From Opitutaceae bacterium (lineage in GTDB: Bacteria; Verrucomicrobiota; Verrucomicrobiia; Opitutales; Opitutaceae), in contig SXSC01000082.1 of NCBI GenBank assembly GCA_005792355.1, positions 1 to 64,000 of the forward strand: a stretch of 64,000 nucleotides of DNA, written 5' to 3'. Numbering within the stretch: position 1 is the stretch's first letter; every line of letters begins with the position of its first letter. Both the position numbers and the translations under genes were made by a program. The notes under the pieces are model-generated. The model was not told the DNA's origin. It saw only the letters and a program-made list of their open reading frames with translations, and did no database searches. Of this stretch, positions 12,201 through 21,200 are shown in pieces.

Positions 12201-15200
12201 GACGGTACGCTCGATTCGGGCTTCAACACCGTGGGGTCGGGGCCCAACAGCACCGTAACCAACATCATCGTACAACCCGATGCGCAGATCCTGATCGCGG
12301 GTTCGCTCAGCACCTATAACGGGGTCGCCGCCGCCGGCATCGCCCGGCTCAATGTCGACGGCTCGCTCGACCCCACCTTCAGCGCCACGGCGCAAAGTGT
12401 GAGCGATCTCGCGCTACAGACCGACGGCAAGATTGTGATTGGCGGAACGTTTACCTCCGTCAGCGGCATCAACCGTGTCCGGATCGCACGGCTGAACGCC
12501 AACGGTACGCTCGATGCCACGTTCGATCCTGGTACGGGCGCAAATGGCACGGTGAGCGCGGTGGCGCTCGATGCCTCCGGCCGGGTCGTCATCGGTGGCT
12601 CGTTCACGAATTTCAATGGCGGGACGATCAACCGCATCGCGCGGCTCCAGCCCACGGGCGCGCTCGATACCACGTTTGTTGTCGGAACCGCGATGAACAA
12701 TACAGTCTCGGACATCGTCGTGCAGAGCGACGGCGCCGTGATTGCGGGTGGCTCGTTCACCTCGTATAACGGGGCGACCAGCAACCGACTTGTGCGGCTT
12801 ACGACGGCGGGAGCGATCGACAGCACGTTTGCCATTGGAAGCGCTTTCACCTTCACGGTGAATACGCTGGCACTTCAGAGCGACGGCCAGGTGATTGTGG
12901 GGGCATCTTCCAACACCTTTAATGGAGTTTCTCGCAATTCCTGTATGGTCCGCCTTTCGGCCCTCGGTGTAGTAGACACCACACTTAATCCCACCTCTCT
13001 GCGCAATGGCACCGTCAACGCCATCATCCCGCTCAGCGGCGGGAAGACGTTCATCGCGGGCGAATTCAGTCAGATCGATGGCGTCGCCCGGGGTTATTTC
13101 GCCAAACTCAACGCCGACGGCACAATCGATCCGTCCTTCAATGCCGGTGCCGGCACGAATGGCGCGGTCACCGCCGCCTACCTCCGCGCGGATGGAAAAG
13201 TCATCATCCTCGGCAGCTTCACGACCGTCAATGGCGCCGCCGCGACGCGGATTGCGCGGCTGAATTCGGACGGAACCTTGGACCCGACCTTCAGCAGCGA
13301 CGGCGGGATCGGTAGCACACTGGGTTACATCGTGCCGCAGCCCGATGGGCGGCTTCTGATTGGAGGCAACGGAGTCACCTCGTTCACGTATGCCGGCGTG
13401 ACCCGCTCCAGTTTGGCGCGGATCAATGCCGACGGCACGCTGGACCCGACCTTCGTGCCGCCGACGTTCAACGGCGCGGTGACGTGGCCGGCGGTCCAAC
13501 GCGACGGCAAGATTGTCGCGGTGGGCGCGTTCACCACCGTGAATGGTGCCGCGCAAGTACGGGTCGCCCGCCTGAATGCCGACGGCACACCCGATGCGAG
13601 CTTCAACGCCACGGTCGGTACGGGTGCGGATCAGGATCTCTATTCGGTCAGCCTGCAACCGGACGGCCGAATCCTAATCGGCGGCGACATGACCGTGTTC
13701 AATGGGGTCTCACGCAACCGACTGTTGCGACTCAACCCTGACGGAACGTTGGACACGACAATCAGCACCGGATCCAGCGTGGGAGATGACGTGCGCCAAA
13801 TCCTCGTGCAGGAAAACGGTCAACTGCTGCTCCGCGGATTTTTCACCACTGTCGGTGCTGCGAACACGGTTTCGCTGGGTCGCGTCGCCGCTACCGGTGG
13901 GGTCGATTCGTCCTTTGCCGCGTATGGCTTGGCTGCGACCCCCAGTCAGGCGGGCTTCAACCCGCTCGTCCTCGCCGATGACGGCACAATCCTTACCGGC
14001 GGGTACTTATACGTGCTGGTCGAGGGCGTCGAGCGCACCGGCCTGCTCCGACTAATTCCTGCGACAGCGCCCGCCATCACCACGCAACCGTTGGCACAGA
14101 CGGCGGCGGTTGGAGACAGCGTGACGTTTAGCGTCACTGCCGGCGGATCGGGCCCGTTCACCTACCAGTGGACCAAGAATGGCGTGCCGATTTCAGGGGC
14201 GACCAACACCACCCTGACACTGAACAACATCCAATTCGGCGACCTTGCGAGCTATGTCGTGGTGGTCGGCAACGTCGTGTCGTCGGTCGCCAGTGCCGGC
14301 GCCACCCTCAATGGTTCGACGGCTCCGGTGATCACCTCTCCTCCGGCCACGGTCACGGTCACAGCGGGCACGCCGGCCACTCTCAGTGTCTCGGCCACCG
14401 GCGCGGGACTCACCTATCAGTGGCGGCGCAGCGGAATACCGATCACTGGTGCGACGAGCCCCTCGATGTCGATTCCATCGACGACCCGAACCGATGCCGA
14501 TGCCTACGATGTTGTTGTCGCGAACGGCAGCGGATTCACCACGTCATTGCCGGCGTGGATCAACGTGGCCCCGACGGTCTATCCGCAAGGCCTGCGGCTC
14601 GATGGCACCTACGTGCCAGTGATCGAATCTACCGCCACCAGCGCGGTGCTCATCAACCGGGTGGCCCCGGCACCGGACGGCAAATTCGTCGCGGTCGGGT
14701 ATTTCCGCAGCGTCGATGGCCATCAGGTTAATCGCGTCGCCCGCTTCACGGCGACGGGCGCAATCGATTCGACGTTTGTGCCGCCGAATACGGGACTGGG
14801 CGCGTTGCTTTCCGTCGCGGTTCAATCTGATGGCAAGGTTCTCATCGGCGGTGCCACGGGAATCCTCGGAGGAGTCGGCTCCACCAACCTGGGTTGCCTC
14901 GTTCGCCTCCAGAGCAATGGTACACTCGACACCGGATTCAATCTCGGAACGGGAATCCAGGGTGGCAACGTCAACGCGATTGTCGTCCAGCCCGATGGAA
15001 AGATTCTCATCGGTGGATCATTCACGACCTATAAAGACGACTCGACCCGGGCGCGACTGATTCGGCTGAACGCCGATGGGTCCATTGATGCCGCCTTTGC
15101 TCCAATTGTGGGCAGCACCGTGAGCGCCATCGCACTCCAGTCCGACGCGCGAATCCTCATCGGAGGCAGCTTCACCGCGGTGAACAACGTGGTCCGGACG

Positions 15201-18200
15201 CGCCTCGCGCGACTCAACGCGGACGGCTCGCTCGACTTCGGCTTCGACCCTGGCGCCGGGGCGGACAACACGGTGGCGGCCATCGGTGTGGCGGGTGATG
15301 GTTCGGGCCGGATCGTGATTGGCGGTTCCTTCCTCAACTACAATGGGGTGGCCGCCAATCAGTTGGTCGGCCTCACCTCGACCGGAGTGCGCGACGTTGC
15401 GTTTGCGGTCGGCACGAGTGCCTCCTCGACCGTCTCCGACATCGTGGCCCAGCCGGATGGAAAATTCGTCGTTGGCGGAGCGTTCACGTCGTTTAACGGC
15501 ACCACCGCGAACCGGATCGTGCGTCTCACGACGGCTGGCGCCGTCGATACCTCCTTTACCACCGGAGGCACTGGTCTGAGCAGCACGGTCAACTCCCTTC
15601 TCCTGCAGACCGATGGCAGCGTGGTGGCGGGTGGCGCGTTCACCACCATCAACACGCTTGCGCATTCCCCCATCGTTCGCTTCAGCGGGGCGGGGGCGGT
15701 CGATCCGGCGGTCAATCCGGTGGTCCTCGCCAACGTCTCCGTCTCCGCCATGGCGCCGCTGCCGGGCGGGAAGATCCTCGTCGGTGGTAGCTTCACGCAG
15801 GCCAACGGTGTCTCGAAATTCAATCTCGCCCGCTACAACGCCGATGGAGCCCTCGACGGTGGCTACAACGCCGCGGTGACGCCGGAAACCAGCATCCTGG
15901 GAACCGTCTCCAGAATTCTCGTACGCCAGGATGGCAAGAGTGTCATCGTGGGGACGTTCACTGCGGTCGGCGGGGTAACGGCCAATCGCATCGCACGGCT
16001 GAACCCGGATGGCACGCTCGATCCCGCGTTCAATCCGAATGGAGCCGGACTCAGCGCTTCGCCGACGATGGTCGTGGCGCAACCGGACGGCAAGCTGCTC
16101 GTCTTCGGCAGCATCACAGCCTCCACCTATAATGGCGTGGCGCGCAGTTCGCTGATTCGGCTCGATGCGGATGGCGCGCTCGATTTCGCCTTCAATCCGA
16201 TCCTGAATTCGTCGGTGGCCGCGGTCGCGCTGCAGCCGGACGGCAGAATTGTGATCGGCGGCGCCTTCACAGTGGTGAATGGTGTCTCGCAGATCAGGCT
16301 GGCGCGGCTTAACGCCGATGGCTCCCTGGACACCGGATTCAACGCGCTAAACGGGCCGAGCTCGGCCCCGACGTCACTGCTGCTGCAGCCGGACGGAAAG
16401 GTTGTCGTCGGCGGGAGTTTCACGACGTTCAACGGCCTGACCAAAAACCGCCTGGCCCGGGTTAACAGCAATGGCGCGCTGGATATGTCGTTCGATGCCG
16501 GCACGGGCCCGGCCAGCACGGTCAGCGGAATGATTCTCCAGGAAAACGGCCGGATTGTGCTGTTTGGGCCGTTTAACTCTGGTTTCGGGCTCCCCGCCCG
16601 GGCGACGATGGCGCGCGTGCTGCCAAACGGGTCCGTCGACCCGACGTTTGCGCTCTACGGATCAGTGGGTGGGAGCTCGGTGATTCCGGGTTCGACGGTC
16701 AGCGCGGCGTTGATCATGGACGATGGCTCCATGCTGGTGGCGGGAACCAACTTCACGGATGGCGCGATTTTCCGTCCGAGCGTGGCTCGCCTGGTCCCGG
16801 CGGTCGCACCGACCATCACCCTGCAACCCACCGACCAGATCGCGTCGCTCGGTGGCAGCGCGACGTTTACGGCGGCGGCGGCGGGCAGTGCTCCTCTGGC
16901 CTACCTGTGGCTGAAGAATGGAACAGCGATGCCCGGTGCTACGAATCCGACGCTCACCCTCACCAACCTGCAGTTGTCCGATGTCGCCGAATACACACTC
17001 AATGTCCGCAACGGCGCTGGCTTTGCCGAGACAAACGCGGTGGTGCTCACCGGCGGCACGGTGCCGACGATCGTTACCCAGCCGCAAGCCGCGACCGTGC
17101 TCGCCGGGCAGGGGCTGAACCTGTCGGTCAATGCCAGCGGTACGGGTCTCACCTACCAGTGGTCGAGAAATGGCGTGCCGATCCCCGGTGCGACCGTCTC
17201 GACCTTGAGCCTCGGTGCCGTGGGTTTTGACGCCGCCGGAAACTACAATGTCAACGTGGCGAGTGGCCTGGCCTTGACCTCGTCGGACTATGTGCGCGTG
17301 GAGGTCAATGCGGGGACCTATCCAAATTCGCTCCGCCCGCTCGCTTCGTTTGGGACGCGGGTGGAGACAGCCGCCAGTGTCGCCGTGATCGCAGCTCTCG
17401 GCGACGGCCGATTCTATGCCGCCGGAACGTTTACGTCCGTGGATGGCACTGCACGTTATGGCGTGGCACGGTTTCTGGCCAACGGGGCGCTGGATACGAC
17501 GTGGACGCCGGCACCGATCACCGGCAGCACGGTGACGACGATGGTCGCGCAGCCGGATGGGAAGATCATACTCGGTGGGGCGTTTTTATCGGTGGGAGGG
17601 GTGAGTTCCTCCCGGATTGTGCGGCTTAATGCCGATGGTTCGATGGATTCCGGATTTGCCACCGGCTCCGGCTTCTCGAGCACCGTCAATGCGCTGGCGC
17701 TTCAAGCGGACGGAAAGATCGTCGCGGGCGGTGCCTTCACCAGCATCAACAGTTTCGCCGCCCAGCGGATCGCCCGGCTAAACGTCGATGGTACCGTGGA
17801 CACGAGTTTCAACTCGATCCTTGGGTTCGACGGTACGGTGAGTGCCGTCGCGTTGCAGGCCGACGGAAAGATCGTCGCGGGCGGGTCATTCACCAGCTAC
17901 AATGGGGTGATCGCCACCCGGATTGCGCGGCTCAACGGCGATGGTACACTCGACAGCGGTTTCGTGACTGGCGCTGGCTTCGACAGCACCGTCTCCGCGC
18001 TGGCAGTACAAACGGACGCTCGGATTGTCGTTGGCGGCGCATTTGCGACCTACAATGGCGCTTCATCCAGCCGGATCGCCCGGCTTCACCCGAGCGGAGT
18101 CCGTGATTCCTCGCTACCGGTTGGCGCGGGCTTCAACAGCACCGTGTCGGCGCTCGCGGTGCAGGCTTCCGACGGGAAGATTCTGGCGGGCGGCAGTTTT

Positions 18201-21200
18201 ACGACTTACAATGGGGTCCCCGCCAACCGCCTTGCCCGGCTCGATGCCGTTGGAGGTGCGCTTGACGCTTCGTTTAACACGACGCTCGGAGCCGGCTTTA
18301 ACAACACCGTCAGCACGGTTGTCGTCCAGGCCGGGGGTGAGGTCCTGGCTGGTGGTTTGTTCACCCTTCTGAACAATCTCGACCGCGGCGGAATCGCGCG
18401 CCTTCAGGCCAACGGTTCGATTGATGCGAGCGTCGTCGCGGCTTGCCGCGCTCCGGGCACGGTGTTCGCGACGCAACCCGTCGCCGGTGGCAAGCTGGTG
18501 GTTGGCGGTGCGTTCACTCATGTGGACGGTGTTCCGCTGGCCAACCTCGCGCGCTTCAACGCCGACGGCTCGCTGGATGCGGTGTTCCACACGGCACTTG
18601 GTATTGGTTTTGGCGGTACCGTCCGCGCGCTGCTGAATCAGGCGGATGGAAAGCTGCTCGTGGGCGGCTCGTTTACGACGGTCAATGGCGCCGCCGCCAC
18701 GCGCATCGCGCGGCTCAACGTCGACGGTGGACTCGACACGGCGTTCACGGTCGCCACGGGTCTGGGTTTTAACAGCACGGTGCTGGCGCTGACCCCGTGG
18801 GCCGATGGCAAGGTTCTGGTTGGTGGTTCCTTCACGACCCTGAATGGCGGCTCCGCCAACTTCATCACGCGGCTGGCGGCCAGCGGGGCTCGTGATGAAT
18901 TTTTCAACACTTATCCCGGCACCGGCTTTAATTCCACCGTCAACGCGATCGCCGTGCAATTCGACGGTACGACCCACAAGATTGTGGTCGGCGGCACCTT
19001 CACCACGTTCAACGATGCGACGCTGACGAATCTTGTGGCGGGTGCGCTGGCCCGCCTCGACGGCGACGGGAAATTCGATCCGAGTTTCGCACTTGGCACC
19101 GGTTTCGAGATTGCGTCGCTTGCACCAAGCGTCACGGCCCTCGCAATTCAGCCGGACAACAAGATTATCGCCGTCGGAGGGTTTAGCAGTTACAACGGCT
19201 CGCCCGAGTTCAATCTCGCGCGGCTCAACGTCAACGGCACCCATGACCCGAGCTTTGCCACCGGCGATGGCGCGGATGGCACGTCGGTCAGCGCGGTCAC
19301 GCTGCAGGCGGATGGAAAGATCGTCGTGGCCGGCAATTTCCAAAACATCAACGGCCAGCGGCGCGGTGGCCTCGCGCGACTGCTCGCCACTGGTGAACTC
19401 GACCTGACCTTTGGGATCCAGTTCGGGGGCACCACGCCGGCCAGCACGATCAACAGCGTGCGCGCCCTGCCCGATGGCACGCTGCTGCTGGGCGCGGGAC
19501 GATTGGATTTCGTCGACCGGATCACGAGCGGTCTTTCTCGGCTCGAGTCGAACGCCTCGATCCTCGCCATCATCTCGCAGTCATTTGATGGCACTTTCCA
19601 GGCTGGCAGTTCGCGCACCCTGGTCGTGACGGCGACGGGAATCGCACCGCTGTCCTATCAATGGCGGCGCAGTGGCGTGGATATCACGGCCACGGCCGGC
19701 CGTTTCGACGGGACGACGACGGATACACTCAGCATCCTTAGCGCGCAGTCGGCAGATACCGGCGCCTATACGGTGACCGTGACCGACAGCACGGGCACTG
19801 TGACGAGCAAACCGTGGAACGTGGTGGTCTACGACGCGATCCCGGTGATAGGCACGCAGCCGAACGGCACCTTTGGTTTTGTGTTCCAGTCCGGGACGGT
19901 CGGCTCGATCAACGTCAGCGCTGGTGGCTCCGCACCGTTGGTGGCGCAGTGGCAGAAAAACGGGACGGACGTTCCCGGCGGCGTGGGTTTGTCCAATGCC
20001 TATTCGTTGCCGCTGCTGGGCGCCCAGGTCGGCGATGCCGGTCTTTTCGGCGTAACCCTGACCAATACCTTTGGTGTCGTCGCTGCCACGCCGGCCCGGT
20101 TCTGGGTGAACGAAGAAGCCGGATGGACCTGGCACAATCCCCTGCCCACGTCCCAGCCGCTCGGAATTTTATCCGTCATCAATGGCCAGTTTGTCGCGAC
20201 CGGTCAGCGCGGGGTCCGGCTGGCGTCGACCGACGGTTCGAGTTGGACGGCTTTGCCGGTGCTCAGTCAGAACAACGCCGCGGGCTATGCGTTTGGCAAC
20301 GGGCGGCACCTGTTGCTAGGGAGCCAAGGGTTCACGGCCGTTTCAACGGATGGCGTCGACTGGCAGCGCGGCAACGTCGGGGTCTTCGAATCGACCGTGG
20401 ATGTGACCTTCGGCAATGGATTGTTTGTCGCAATCAGCACGGTGGGCGCTGCGGTGTCTCCCGGCGGAAAAATTCTGACTTCGGCGGATGGAAAATCATG
20501 GACCGAGCGGCTGAATTTCGCCGCGGGTTCCTTGACCTCTGTGAAGTATGGCAATGGCGTGTTTGTGGTCCTGACCTCGACCAACGAGGTCTTGCGCAGC
20601 TCGGATGCCATCACTTGGAGCGCCCCAATCGGAGTGCCGTTGCAAAACGCGATGCTCCGCTTTGTCAATGGCCAGTACTTCCTGGGTGGAACGCAGGGTG
20701 AATTGTATGTGTCGTCTGACGGGGTGAACTGGACGCCGCGGTTCACGTCGACCAGCGACAGCGTGCGGGGACTGGCCTTTGGCGCCGGGCAGTACATCCT
20801 GACGGGCGACAACGGTCTGCTGCTGACCTCGCCCGATGCCGTGACTTGGACGTCCCGCGCCAGCGGGACCCGGCTGAATTTGCGCGATTCAGCCTATGCG
20901 AACGGGACATGGGTGGTGATTAGCAACCAGACCACGCCGCCGGTAATCCTGACCTCACCCGATGGTGTCACTTGGACGAATCGGATGAACACGGCGGTGG
21001 TCGCCGACCAAACTCTGAATGACTTCGCCAGCGACAGCAGCAGTCTCGTCGCCGTTGGCAACCTTGGGGTTATTGCGCGCTCGACCGATGGAAATTCGTG
21101 GGCGGCGATCCCGTCCAGCACGACCAACGCCCTCCTCGATGTGGTGTTTGCCAATGGCAGTTATCTCGCGGTGGGGGCAAGTGGCACCATGGTCAGTTCA

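Noticed and set aside
1531-19560. Regular repeat spacing suggestive of a CRISPR-like or satellite array
   Set aside because: The repeats are coding, degenerate at DNA level and translate to delta-60, Ig and Asp-box units.
4977-20135. Several other long minus-strand frames opposite the giant gene
   Set aside because: Same shadow effect; their translations recur with the repeat period of the sense gene and show no protein families.
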